Of a DNA stretch of 64,000 bases, positions 35,646 to 44,970 are shown piece after piece (positions within the stretch are counted from its first letter, which is position 1; each line of letters opens with the position of its first letter). A program made the translations under genes and the position numbers. The stretch comes from Ruminococcus sp. XPD3002. Its GTDB lineage: Bacteria; Bacillota; Clostridia; Oscillospirales; Ruminococcaceae. The notes beneath the pieces were generated by a model that was not told the DNA's origin, ran no database searches, and saw nothing but the letters and a program-made list of their open reading frames with translations. Location of the stretch: NCBI GenBank assembly GCA_900119535.1, contig FPJT01000009.1, forward strand, positions 94,146-158,145. The letters are read 5' to 3'.

Positions 35646-36744
35646 CGTTTTTCTTTCTGCCGCGGAGTGAGATACCTGCGCCTATAAGCAGGATACCGCC
35701 TAATGAAAGAGGAAGTACAGGCCACCAGAGCTGTCCTGTCTGAGCCAGTTTTCCGCTTGTTGTGGTAACTGTTGTCTGCGGAGGCGGTGCTGTTGAAGAG
35801 GGGACGGTCGACTTCGGAGGCTCTGTTGTTCCGGGAGGAGGCGTTGTAGTCTCAACATTTGTAGTAACGGCAGTTACTGTAGTTTCAACGTGAGGTATGG
35901 TAGCCTCGGGAACTGTTGTTGTGACTTTTTCGTCTCCGCCGTCAACTACTAAGTTCGGGTTGTAGGAGTTCTTTATAAGGTACTGAGTCTGGTTGTAATC
36001 GATAATAACTTCGTAATGAACGGGTATCTCCCTTTCGACTACCAGCCACTCGGACATTTCGTCCAGAGTATTCCACGTATATTTCCAGTCGTTTTCTTCG
36101 CTGAGAGTTACGGTATCGTTAAGAGCACCGTCCTTATAGAGGTCAACTGTGATGTCCACGGGACGCTTCAGATAGGAGTCGTCATCGTCCACCCATACCT
36201 TTTTGACAGTGTATACTCTTGCTTCACCGCTGAGTGTAGCGTAATAGAACTTAGGGTATGCATCATAGCTGAAATCAGTATCCGAGCCGTCAACATCGAT
36301 AAGCAGAGTAGAAGGAACGTAGTATTTTTCGTTGACGCGGGTAGTCTTACCTCGTGCAAGATAGAGACCGTTATCAAGTCCGTCGAATACGAGTTCGCCC
36401 TGAGTATCGGTAGTTCCGACCGCTGTAGGGGCAACATCTGCGGCTACGATATAGCTTTCGATAGTTTTAGCGGCAGCGTTTACTCTTTCGGCTGACATAT
36501 CTCCGAGACTTATAAAAATGTTATTAAGTTCGGGGATGAATTTTATTTTATTGCCGTTTCGTTCGCCTACCCGATACAGAGTCCACTCCATACCGTTTAA
36601 AATAGTATCATCCTGTCTGCAGGAAAGGGTTATCTTTTTATTGCTTTCCGCTGCTGTCTCGTATGGGCGGAACATGGGAACAATAAGCAGGATCCCTGCT
36701 ATAATTGACAAAGCAGATAAAGCTTTTTTATTTTTGACCTGCAT
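35635..36744 (-). CDS. Cna-B pilin with LAQTG sorting signal
   Basis: A surface protein of about 369 residues: signal peptide, an N-terminal pilin domain (about 40-165), a Cna-B-type domain (VKKVWVDDDDSYLKRPVDITVDLYKDG, about 185-270), a Thr/Pro-rich wall-spanning linker (TTPPPGTTEPP), and the sorting signal LAQTG with hydrophobic helix and basic tail RGRKK. The LAQTG variant departs from LPxTG and may match the adjacent sortases. I prefer ATG 36744 (GGTGA upstream) over 36765. It overlaps both neighbours, so is tightly coupled. Confidence 0.88.
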   Translation of the reverse strand: MQVKNKKALSALSIIAGILLIVPMFRPYETAAESNKKITLSCRQDDTILNGMEWTLYRVGERNGNKIKFIPELNNIFISLGDMSAERVNAAAKTIESYIVAADVAPTAVGTTDTQGELVFDGLDNGLYLARGKTTRVNEKYYVPSTLLIDVDGSDTDFSYDAYPKFYYATLSGEARVYTVKKVWVDDDDSYLKRPVDITVDLYKDGALNDTVTLSEENDWKYTWNTLDEMSEWLVVEREIPVHYEVIIDYNQTQYLIKNSYNPNLVVDGGDEKVTTTVPEATIPHVETTVTAVTTNVETTTPPPGTTEPPKSTVPSSTAPPPQTTVTTTSGKLAQTGQLWWPVLPLSLGGILLIGAGISLRGRKKNDEK

Positions 36745-37648
36745 CTTTTTCACCGTGCCTTTCATTAATGTCTATATATTTTTTTACAGTATATCCTGAC
36801 ATATACTTTTTATTTTTATATTTGCCTTGTTTTATCCAGACGAGGATAAGGATAACTATCAGAGGAATGATAATAAACGGAAGTGTGGTCATATTATCGA
36901 TGATAACAGCATCCGCAGGTATCCTTACAACTTCATGGTTCTCGTCCTCGGCAGTTACTGTATCCACACGGCGTCCTCTTACGAGAAGTCTGTGGGTATT
37001 GATGCCGTAAGGAGTACAGGTCATCAGAGTTACTATATCCATATCGGGTTCTGCCCTGAGAAGGCTGTTTTCCGTAGGGAGTACCACGTTTATCTGGTCT
37101 ATTTCGTAAGTATACACCTCATCGAGGATAGTGATACTGAATCTGTCGTCTTCTGTAAGCTGGTCGAGGTCGGTAAAGAGCTTTGCTGAAGGAAGACCTC
37201 TGTGAGCTGATATTACCGAATGGTGACCGATCTCACCGATAGGGAGATACGAACCCTGAAGATGTCCTACCGCAACGTTGAGCACCTCGGGACTTGTACC
37301 GTGGTATATAGGGAGATATACGTTTATCTTAGGTATCTCGATATATCCCATGATGCCTGTGCCTGTGATATCAAGGATATCTTCATAGCCTGAAACATTT
37401 TCGTAATCGGCAAGAGGATCTGCAAGTTCGTCAAGAGCAGAATTGTATTCCCTTGCCTTTTCGAGCAGTTTCTCCTTCTCCGAGTTATCGAGGTTTCCGA
37501 CGGCTTTGTTGTAGTTATCGATGATCTGAGTCTGAACTCTTGCATTCCACCAGTTGCTGAAAGCTGGATAAAAGAAAACTGCAACACCGATGAGCATTAT
37601 AACGACAAGAAATATCGTTATGAGGATATCCGATCGCTTTTTTTTCAT
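36728..37648 (-). CDS. Class C (pilus-polymerising) sortase, left operon
   Basis: A 306-residue class C sortase with an N-terminal membrane helix, lid-type DP in LADPLADY (about residue 75), catalytic His in SAHRGLPSA, Cys/Arg in TLMTCTPYGINTHRLLVRGRR and a C-terminal membrane helix (LPFIIIPLIVILILVW). Start at ATG 37648 follows AGGTGG; a frame running to 37738 is overlap with the signal peptidase gene. It joins pilin subunits by isopeptide bonds. A close paralogue lies at 47038-47883. Confidence 0.92.
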   Translation of the reverse strand: MKKKRSDILITIFLVVIMLIGVAVFFYPAFSNWWNARVQTQIIDNYNKAVGNLDNSEKEKLLEKAREYNSALDELADPLADYENVSGYEDILDITGTGIMGYIEIPKINVYLPIYHGTSPEVLNVAVGHLQGSYLPIGEIGHHSVISAHRGLPSAKLFTDLDQLTEDDRFSITILDEVYTYEIDQINVVLPTENSLLRAEPDMDIVTLMTCTPYGINTHRLLVRGRRVDTVTAEDENHEVVRIPADAVIIDNMTTLPFIIIPLIVILILVWIKQGKYKNKKYMSGYTVKKYIDINERHGEKDAGQK

Positions 37649-37649
37649 T

Positions 37650-38249
37650 TTAACCACCTGCATCCTCAAGGAAGTGCGGCTGATCGAAAGGAAGCATTCT
37701 GAATTCGACGACTCCGAGGATATTCTCATCGGGCACACAGCCGAAAGCGGAATATCTGCTGTCCACGGATAGTTCGCGGTTATCGCCCATTACGAACCAG
37801 CGGTTTTTCTTGACGGTGTATGGGAATTCGATGTCACATTCGCCGAGAGCCTGGGCTGAAACGTAAGGTTCATCGAGTGTTTCACCGTTAAGTTTTACTG
37901 CACCGTTTTCGTCGATATCAATGGTGTCACCTGCAACTGCAATAACTCTTTTAAGGAGCAGCTTCTTATTATAATAGAGAGCGATTATGTCTCCCCGTTC
38001 TGCTGTTCTGAATTTATTGCAGAGGACTATCTGTGAATTGGAAAGCACAGGTTCCATGCTCGAACCTGTGACTCTGACCACTGGCAGAAAGACCTCCGAC
38101 AGAATTATAGCTGCTGCAGCGGTAACTGCCAGAGAACTGACTGTACTTTTCAATGTTTTGAAAAATCCTTTTTTATAACGTATCCTGTTAAGTTCGCGTT
38201 TGAACTGATCGGCGGAAGGTATGTCTTCGAGAGAATTAAATCTGTTCAT
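37650..38249 (-). CDS. Signal peptidase I dedicated to the left pilus operon
   Basis: About 200 residues: an N-terminal helix (about 35-60), the catalytic Ser in GSSMEPVL, Lys in LLLKRVIAVAGDTI, and GDNRELSVDSRY box E. It is a Ser/Lys type I peptidase, and pilus-linked versions often process the pilins encoded next to them. An in-frame GTG at 38258 is an alternative start; the ribosome binding site is weak for both, so translation is probably coupled to the small upstream gene it overlaps. Paralogue of 39377-39976 (LPSVEQVESELNKIKYRKRF against IPSADQFKRELNRIRYKKGF). Confidence 0.93.
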   Translation of the reverse strand: MNRFNSLEDIPSADQFKRELNRIRYKKGFFKTLKSTVSSLAVTAAAAIILSEVFLPVVRVTGSSMEPVLSNSQIVLCNKFRTAERGDIIALYYNKKLLLKRVIAVAGDTIDIDENGAVKLNGETLDEPYVSAQALGECDIEFPYTVKKNRWFVMGDNRELSVDSRYSAFGCVPDENILGVVEFRMLPFDQPHFLEDAGG

Positions 38250-38397
38250 TGTCTTCACTGGGAGCAGATTCTGCGATCAGGAGCTTTGCCCTGAGTGCAG
38301 TATTTTCTTCTTTCAGTTCGTCTACTTCTTTTCTCAGAAAGTAAAGCATCTCAATAAGCTCATCCTTTTTTGCTTTGCGAAGTTCTTTATTAGTCAT
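38236..38397 (-). CDS. Small coiled-coil protein heading the left pilus operon (53 residues)
   Basis: A 53-residue gene: MTNKELRKAKKDELIEML, then a heptad-like YFLRKEVDELKEENTALRA stretch and an acidic tail. GGAGG lies 6 nt upstream of ATG 38397 and the stop overlaps the signal peptidase start. Its N-terminus matches that of the first gene of the right operon (MTDKEFKKLRRSELIEII), so each operon starts with the same kind of protein. The role (cytoplasmic scaffold or regulator) is unknown. Confidence 0.75.
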   Translation of the reverse strand: MTNKELRKAKKDELIEMLYFLRKEVDELKEENTALRAKLLIAESAPSEDNEQI

Positions 38398-38447
38398 ACA
38401 TACCTCCGATGGGATAACATATATAAAAATAGAAATTCTCTTTACCC

Positions 38448-38477
38448 ATTATACAACCAAAGGGCGGATAAAGTCAA
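38448..38477 (-). promoter_or_regulatory. Promoter of the left pilus operon
   Basis: Minus strand TTGACT (38477-38472), 18-nt spacer, TATAAT (38453-38448), giving a leader of about 45 nt before ATG 38397. Confidence 0.75.
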
Positions 38478-38988
38478 TCAAAGTGGGAAAAACACTTTGT
38501 TAAAATTAAAAAAACTGTCAAATCTGATAAAAACGAGAGTGATGAGTTGTGCACATTCACGTTGCGGAATGGTACAAAATGTATGTTTAATGTTTTTATA
38601 TACCAATTGTAATACTAACTAAAAGGCTTGTAAAGTCAACTGCATAGCACTATATATACTATTTGTAAATAATCTGTGCGCGTAGACAGATTGTAAATTG
38701 ATTTTTGGTGAATCGGAAAAACATATAGTCATGTTGCACAACAAGCGGCGTTTCTATTGGTATGTAATGCATTAAATTCGGTCGTAAACGTAAAAAAATG
38801 CCAAAATAAATTGACAAAACATAGCGTCGGTGATATAATGAAAAAGTAATTTAAGGGGGAACAAGTAAACAATCTGTAGTAAAACTTTAATCGTTCAGCT
38901 TTTTGTTGATGAGTAAACAAAATCACGATTTCTACAAATTGTAAACAGTCTCTCCTAACATCATATTATTTTTATATAGGTGAACCAC
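38478..38988. promoter_or_regulatory. Shared regulatory region of the divergent pilus operons
   Basis: No gene is visible. An inverted repeat AATCTGT-gcgcgtag-ACAGATT (about 38671-38693) and several GTAAACA/TTGTAAA boxes (near 38664, 38694, 38865, 38911, 38940) lie here and may bind a regulator. The right operon promoter is at 38811-38839. Its leader of about 140 nt repeats the CAATCTGTAG theme, and no known riboswitch was recognised. Confidence 0.5.
38811..38839 (+). promoter_or_regulatory. Promoter of the right pilus operon
   Basis: TTGACA (38811-38816), exact 17-nt spacer, TATAAT (38834-38839). Confidence 0.8.
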
Positions 38989-39351
38989 ATGACTGATAAG
39001 GAATTCAAGAAACTTCGCCGCTCTGAACTGATAGAGATCATTTATGAGTATCAGAAAAATGAGGAGCAGATGAAAGAGGAGATAGATTCTCTCAGAGCCC
39101 AGCTTGATTCCAAAGAGCTTAAAATAAAGAATTCGGGTTCTATCGCAGAGGCTGTTGTAAGTCTTAATGAACTATTTGAAACAGCGCAGAAAACTGCTGA
39201 TGATTATATCGATCAGGTGAAAAGAAAATGCACCGAAGAAATAACCGATGCAGCAAAAAAAGAAGCTGATGATATTTTGAGCAATGCCAGAAAAAAGGCC
39301 GACGAAATACTCGCTAAGGCTCGTAAGAATTCTTCTAAAAATAAAAAATAG
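38989..39351 (+). CDS. Coiled-coil protein heading the right pilus operon
   Basis: About 120 residues. The N-terminal part MTDKEFKKLRRSELIEII matches the left-operon small protein. It is then almost wholly helical coiled coil, ending in Ala/Lys-rich repeats (AKKEADDILSNARKKADEILAKARK). No signal peptide or membrane segment is seen. It recalls DivIVA/ATP-synthase-b-like extended helices by composition only. Start ATG 38989 has AGGTGA 5 nt upstream, better than the GTG at 38980. It precedes the signal peptidase gene by 25 bp. Confidence 0.8.
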   Translation: MTDKEFKKLRRSELIEIIYEYQKNEEQMKEEIDSLRAQLDSKELKIKNSGSIAEAVVSLNELFETAQKTADDYIDQVKRKCTEEITDAAKKEADDILSNARKKADEILAKARKNSSKNKK

Positions 39352-39376
39352 ACATATCAGAAAAAGGTAATGTTGA

Positions 39377-39976
39377 ATGTCATTGAAAAAGAAAGCTGAT
39401 GTCACGCTCCCATCTGTTGAACAGGTGGAATCAGAGCTTAATAAGATAAAATACAGGAAAAGATTCGTAAGGACTCTCATCAATACTCTTTCAGTGCTGA
39501 TAGTCGTTGCAGCGGCTGCGGTCCTTGCATCTACTTTGCTTTTCCCCGTTGTTCAGGTTTCGGGAGACAGCATGAAACCTACACTGAATGACGGCGATAT
39601 CCTTGTCACTGCAAAATCAAATAGCGTTTCATACGGAGACCTTTGCTGCGTTTCGTGGCAGAACAAAATGCTCCTGAAACGTGTTATCGGAAAACCCGGA
39701 GATGTCATTTCAATAGGTAATGACGGCAGTGTTTACGTTAATGATGAACTTATCGATGAACCTTATGTTATAGAGAAAAGTATGGGAAAATGTGATCTCA
39801 CTTTTCCTTATGAAGTGCCTGATAACAAGTACTTCATTCTCGGAGATAACCGTTTGCTTTCTGTGGACAGCAGAAATGCAGACATAGGATGCATCGGTAA
39901 GGAACAAATAGTCGGAAAGGTCCTCTTCAGGATCTGGCCGATGAATTCAACGAAGGGAGGGACGGATTCTCAATGA
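39377..39976 (+). CDS. Signal peptidase I dedicated to the right pilus operon
   Basis: A 199-residue type I signal peptidase: a basic N-terminus, one membrane helix (about 35-58), Ser in SGDSMKPTLNDGD, Lys in MLLKRVIGKPGDVISIG, and GDNRLLSVDSRN. It is paralogous to the left-arm enzyme. Its stop overlaps the adhesin start (ATGA). It probably cleaves the adhesin and pilin signal peptides before sortase assembly. Confidence 0.94.
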   Translation: MSLKKKADVTLPSVEQVESELNKIKYRKRFVRTLINTLSVLIVVAAAAVLASTLLFPVVQVSGDSMKPTLNDGDILVTAKSNSVSYGDLCCVSWQNKMLLKRVIGKPGDVISIGNDGSVYVNDELIDEPYVIEKSMGKCDLTFPYEVPDNKYFILGDNRLLSVDSRNADIGCIGKEQIVGKVLFRIWPMNSTKGGTDSQ

Positions 39977-42900
39977 AAAATAATTTTTATGAAGGAGTGA
40001 GTAAGAAGAGAAGCAGACGACGGCGCTTTACTTCGCTTGTACTGGTGCTTTCACTGTTTGTAACTTCCGGAGTTTCATGGTCGCTTCACGGCGTTGGTAT
40101 TACAATGGCTAACGAGTCGGAATGCGGTCAGGAAGAACACAAACATACCGATGAGTGCTATGAAAAACAGCTTGTGTGCGGCCTTGAAGAGGATGAAAAC
40201 CATATTCACAGCGATGAATGCTATGAAACCAAACTTGTCTGCGGCAAGACGGAACATGTTCATGATGAGGAATGCTATATTGATTCTGAAGGACGTGAAC
40301 TGTTGAGCAATGACGACTTGGATGAGGTCGTTATCGAAGGTGCTGTTATCAATCCAAACGGCGATATAGTGATAGGCGATAATAAGGATGAGGAAAACAG
40401 TCAGGCTGAAGAAGCTGCTGTTGAAGCAGCAACCGAGTTTGCAGAATCGTCTCCTGAGAATGAGATAACTGCGACGGATATCGCTGCTGAGAATATTCAG
40501 CCAATGCTTCTTTCAGATTCTGTTGATATCCCGAGTATGTTCGCTGAGGGCGATTCAACAAGTCTTCCTCCTACTATTAATACGGTGGATAACATTGCAG
40601 AAGGTATCAAGTTCACACTGTTTGATTACGGCGACTCCAATTTGGAAGCCAAGACGAACAGCTATGAGTGGCAGTGGGTTGAGCCGGTAAAGAATGATGC
40701 AGGAGAAGTAATTGAACCGGGATACTGGACGCATCCAAAATGGTCAAGTGACAATGTGGATCGGAACGGCTGGAAAGATTACGGTATCAACAGTGGAAGA
40801 AATCCCGCAGATGATATCCTGTTCTTTGCTTATGGTACACCTGTAAGCAGATATTGTGGCGATCCTGATGTCCATAATATTAATGTACCTGTCTATGATG
40901 ACGATGGTAATAAAATCGGATATCGAGTTACAGATTATTTGCCTGATAAAAACAGCTATGCAGGCGATTATAATGCCAATCCTCAGTATTCCGGAAACAG
41001 AGCTGTTCAGGGCATAGTGCAGTCTGATCTCGGAGCAGACGGTTATCCTCATATAGTAGGTTCGGATAACAGTCTCAAGTACCTCTTTTCTCCCGATACT
41101 ACCGTAGACGGTGTGAATATGAGCGAATACAAGAAGGTATATAACGGAGTAAAAGATCAGGGCGTAAATCATCTGCTCAGGAAAGAGACAAGCGTAAACG
41201 GCGTAGATCATCTTATATTTAACAGTAACGAGAATTACGCTTACTTCAATAAGGATACCAATAATTTTGAAGTATACAACACCACTTTTGATATCGTCAA
41301 TGACGCTCACCATAAAGCCGGTGATGTAAACAACATCAAGTTTGACACTAACGAAAATCCGATCAAATATGATAAAGACGTCAATCCCGGATTCAAGATA
41401 GGCTTCTTCCCGTTTGACGAATATGATGAGAGCAGAAAAGACCCTAACTATGACGGTAACGGTTATAATCATCATTTCGGAATGACTATGGAAGCTTCCT
41501 TTGTCAACAACAAGTTCGACAGAGTCAATGTCAAGGAGCCAATAACTTTTAAGTACAGCGGCGACGATGATATGTGGGTTTTTGTTGATGGAAAACTTGC
41601 ACTTGATCTGGGCGGTATCCACGAGCCTGCAGGCGGTATGATAGACTTTTCAAACGGCCTTGTATGGACACAGGATAACGGCGCCGCAGGCGACGGAGTG
41701 CCCTTGAATGAATTAAGGGGCAGGCTTACTGATTCTGATCCTGATGCGGATAATTCACTTTATAGTTATTTTCTACAGCATTCACCCGAGCTCATCGATG
41801 GATATATAGTCTATGATGAGCATGGAAATAAGGTAGGCGAGAAAACTGCTGAAGATGCTTGGGATGAGCTTCCAAAGCCCATCAGCATAAATACTTCTCA
41901 GACGAGCAAAGATAAATGGATAGTAAAGCCCATAACGGATTATATACCGAAGTGGTATGAAAATGCCAATGGCGAACACGATATTAAAATGTTCTATCTT
42001 GAGCGAGGAGGCTGTTATTCAAACCTTGCAATGGAAATGAACCTTCCTACACTGAAGCCACTGTCGGTAACCAAGGATGTTGATTACAAGCAACACCTTG
42101 ACAAGACATACGATAATACCTATTACTGGTTCCAGGTATATGAATGGGATAAGACAAATGAAACGTGGGTAATACCACAGAGCGAACATCCCGATTCTCC
42201 TTTTTATCTGAAAGACAACCGTTTCAAGATAAAGGCAGGAGAAAGAAAGAAGTTCGATGATCTCGGACAGGACAGAAAGTTCAAGGTCGTTGAAATAGGT
42301 TACGGTAACAATCCTCAGAACAACGGACCTGAAGTTGAGATGAGTTCCGAGGTATTTGAAAAGGTAACTGTCACAGATCAGAACAATGAGGAAACAACGC
42401 TTTCGATCATCGACGGTGCAGCCGAAACAGAAGGAGCTGCACTGAAGGATATGAACAGTTATAATTTCAAGAACACCATTCAGGAAGATTTTACCAATAT
42501 AAACGTAAAGAAGAAATGGTCACCTAATCTTAAACCGGAAAGCTCGCTTAATGACTTTGTTGTAAAGTTCAAGATCATGCGTACCGACTCCGTTACAGGA
42601 GAGACCAAGCAGGTAGCGCTCAAGAAAGACGGCGTTAAGAAAAGAACGTTTACGATATCTTCACAGGAGTGGGACGAAGGTGTCACTATCACGAATCTTC
42701 TTTCACGCTATGGTGATCACATTTACACATACACTGTTGAAGAACTCAATGTTCCGAAGGGATACAAGGCTTCATACAGTGAAAGTACAGAAATTGTTGA
42801 TGGCAAAGAAGTTAAAGTGCTTCAGGTGACCAACACAGACACAACAAAGACTGATATTTACGTCAAGAAGGAGTGGGAAAACACTTCTTCTAATGATAAG

Positions 42901-44895
42901 AAGGTAAAGCTTCGCCTGACACGTCAGAGAGTCGGTTATAAGGACAGCACTCCTACATGGGTAAAGGTAAATATCGTTGATGAAGCAGGTAATCTCATAC
43001 AGAGCTACTCCACCGAACAGTATGACGGAGTGGATATTAAGAAATACAAGGGCGTATATGCAGGAGGAGCTGCGGAGATAAGGTGCAAACTTCCCGAGGG
43101 AGTTGAGGTCATTGATCCCGATAATCCCGTGAAGAGCCCGAGCACTCTCAGTGCAAAGTACGACGACGGATTTGTTGTTCTCGATAATCTTGCTCTGGAG
43201 AATACAGAAGATCCTGCAAGCACTGCTCCCAATGAAGTGACTATAAAGGTAACTTCAAACACGGCGAAGGATGTAAAAATGATACTGCATCATTCCTTCA
43301 CACGGGGAGAAAACGGCTGGCTGCCCAACGGCAGTACCTTATCGTATACCTCTGATGCGGGAGCGTATGCTAAGCAGGATTGTCTTGAAGTAACGGACAG
43401 ATACAAGGCATGGAGCGGCGCAAGACTTAATCTTGATCCGGCGCTGTTCAAGGTAAACAAGACATATACCTTCAGTGTGTATGTCAAGAGCCCGGCAGCA
43501 ACGCGCTTTAAGATGACGTTCAATAACGGACTTGGTCATTTTGAGCCGATCACAGACCCGTTTGTTGACGCCCCGCGCAATGGATGGGTACAGCTTACAG
43601 GAACCATAAAGCTTCCTGCTGAGATCGACCCGTATGGTATGTACCTGCTTGTAGAGACTGTTCCCGTGGGGGATGATTATGATAATTATCCTTGTGAAGC
43701 GGATACCTTCTACATGGATGAATTCATAGCCATCGAAGGCAGAGACGGTATCAGAGTAAACAGTCCCGACAAGACAGACGAACCTGACGGTACAGTTGAG
43801 ATAATTCCCGACAGAACGGTTTACAGTATTGCATTCAACGATACTATTGGTGACTGGGAGCCGAGAGCAGGCAGTGAAAAACTGACAAACGATCATAATA
43901 GCGGATTTGATTATATGGTAGTAGATAATAGAACCGCTGGCTGGCATGGTGCAAAATTGAATGTACCTTTTTTACAAAAGGGACATACATATCTTGTTGA
44001 AGCTACTGTTCAAGGAAATGGAAGTAGCAATATGAGGAATGTAGATTTAAAGCTTGATACAGTGGACCATCCCAATGGTAATGAGCAATATATTCTCATT
44101 GGTTCTGCGGCTGTAACGGATAGCAGTGCGCAGTATCCTAATTATGTAGTTAATCATATCAGTGGTTCTTTATTAGTTCCTTATTATGCTAAGCCAAATG
44201 AAATGAATATCTTCTTTGAAGCTAATCCCGCTAATAATCAGATCGATACATTTGGTTCGTTCAGAGTCCATAATATCACCATCACAGATGTCACCGAGCC
44301 GTTTATACCGCCTGCAATGGATGGCTATCATGTGGCAAACGGCAGGTATTATTCCGATAACAGCTTGTATGAATTAGAGCTTGAAAAGGCTTCGGTAACC
44401 AATCCTATGCATCTTCTTAGTGATTACACTCCTGACAGAATCAATAATGATGATCCAACTTCACCACTATGGGAAAGAGTTGTAACTCTTGATAACACTA
44501 CCGGCTGGAAGTACTACTGGAATAATACGACTGATGATCGTAACCATCGTATAGATGAGGATGCACAAAACTACCTCTACAAGTACTACATCGAAGAGGT
44601 GTCTATCTACGATGAAGCAAAGGGTCAGTGGATAAATGTTACCAATGATGCAAAGCTTTTGACAGGTGAATCCAATGATACGGATAAAAGCTATCTCGTT
44701 TCCTACACAGGTAACGGTGTAGCAACAAATGATGCTGCTAATCCGATACTTATCAAAAACAAATACATATGGTACAAGCTGCCTGCAACAGGCGGAATAG
44801 GAGTAGACTTTATATATGCAATAGGTTTATTCCTTATGATCACAGGTTTAATTGGCGGTACAGCCTTAATAAGACGTGAAAGGAGGTCCGATTGA
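39973..44895 (+). CDS. Giant LPATG adhesin: fibro-slime, Cna-B and CBM4/9-like modules
   Basis: A 1640-residue cell-wall protein, likely the pilus tip. Signal peptide about 1-42. Two to three Cys/His repeats HKHTDECYEKQLVCG, HIHSDECYETKLVCG and HVHDEECY (50-105) could bind metal or form disulfides. A fibro-slime/PA14-like domain has DDDMWVFVDGKLALDLGGIHE (about 525-550). Cna-B-type repeats lie at about 840-1000 (INVKKKWSP, IYVKKEWEN). Two jelly-roll modules like CBM4/9 lie at about 1100-1250 and 1285-1440. A Cna-B-like end and the signal LPATG (about 1602) with helix and RRERRSD tail follow. The carbohydrate modules suggest binding to plant polysaccharide. Domain edges are approximate. Confidence 0.88.
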   Translation: MKNNFYEGVSKKRSRRRRFTSLVLVLSLFVTSGVSWSLHGVGITMANESECGQEEHKHTDECYEKQLVCGLEEDENHIHSDECYETKLVCGKTEHVHDEECYIDSEGRELLSNDDLDEVVIEGAVINPNGDIVIGDNKDEENSQAEEAAVEAATEFAESSPENEITATDIAAENIQPMLLSDSVDIPSMFAEGDSTSLPPTINTVDNIAEGIKFTLFDYGDSNLEAKTNSYEWQWVEPVKNDAGEVIEPGYWTHPKWSSDNVDRNGWKDYGINSGRNPADDILFFAYGTPVSRYCGDPDVHNINVPVYDDDGNKIGYRVTDYLPDKNSYAGDYNANPQYSGNRAVQGIVQSDLGADGYPHIVGSDNSLKYLFSPDTTVDGVNMSEYKKVYNGVKDQGVNHLLRKETSVNGVDHLIFNSNENYAYFNKDTNNFEVYNTTFDIVNDAHHKAGDVNNIKFDTNENPIKYDKDVNPGFKIGFFPFDEYDESRKDPNYDGNGYNHHFGMTMEASFVNNKFDRVNVKEPITFKYSGDDDMWVFVDGKLALDLGGIHEPAGGMIDFSNGLVWTQDNGAAGDGVPLNELRGRLTDSDPDADNSLYSYFLQHSPELIDGYIVYDEHGNKVGEKTAEDAWDELPKPISINTSQTSKDKWIVKPITDYIPKWYENANGEHDIKMFYLERGGCYSNLAMEMNLPTLKPLSVTKDVDYKQHLDKTYDNTYYWFQVYEWDKTNETWVIPQSEHPDSPFYLKDNRFKIKAGERKKFDDLGQDRKFKVVEIGYGNNPQNNGPEVEMSSEVFEKVTVTDQNNEETTLSIIDGAAETEGAALKDMNSYNFKNTIQEDFTNINVKKKWSPNLKPESSLNDFVVKFKIMRTDSVTGETKQVALKKDGVKKRTFTISSQEWDEGVTITNLLSRYGDHIYTYTVEELNVPKGYKASYSESTEIVDGKEVKVLQVTNTDTTKTDIYVKKEWENTSSNDKKVKLRLTRQRVGYKDSTPTWVKVNIVDEAGNLIQSYSTEQYDGVDIKKYKGVYAGGAAEIRCKLPEGVEVIDPDNPVKSPSTLSAKYDDGFVVLDNLALENTEDPASTAPNEVTIKVTSNTAKDVKMILHHSFTRGENGWLPNGSTLSYTSDAGAYAKQDCLEVTDRYKAWSGARLNLDPALFKVNKTYTFSVYVKSPAATRFKMTFNNGLGHFEPITDPFVDAPRNGWVQLTGTIKLPAEIDPYGMYLLVETVPVGDDYDNYPCEADTFYMDEFIAIEGRDGIRVNSPDKTDEPDGTVEIIPDRTVYSIAFNDTIGDWEPRAGSEKLTNDHNSGFDYMVVDNRTAGWHGAKLNVPFLQKGHTYLVEATVQGNGSSNMRNVDLKLDTVDHPNGNEQYILIGSAAVTDSSAQYPNYVVNHISGSLLVPYYAKPNEMNIFFEANPANNQIDTFGSFRVHNITITDVTEPFIPPAMDGYHVANGRYYSDNSLYELELEKASVTNPMHLLSDYTPDRINNDDPTSPLWERVVTLDNTTGWKYYWNNTTDDRNHRIDEDAQNYLYKYYIEEVSIYDEAKGQWINVTNDAKLLTGESNDTDKSYLVSYTGNGVATNDAANPILIKNKYIWYKLPATGGIGVDFIYAIGLFLMITGLIGGTALIRRERRSD

Positions 44896-44970
44896 TGTGG
44901 CCTTCTGATAACACATCAAAACAAAAGACGTCCGCTGACAAAAAATATATTTATAATGGAGGAAAATATT

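Noticed and set aside
38221-38622. Plus-strand 133-codon frame
   Set aside because: It is antisense to the small coiled-coil gene and the left promoter, with no ribosome binding site.
40744-41622. Minus-strand 292-codon frame
   Set aside because: Antisense to the fibro-slime part of the adhesin; no ribosome binding site, and the plus-strand protein is clearly real.
43339-43947. Minus-strand 202-codon frame
   Set aside because: Antisense to the adhesin CBM-like region, no start signal.
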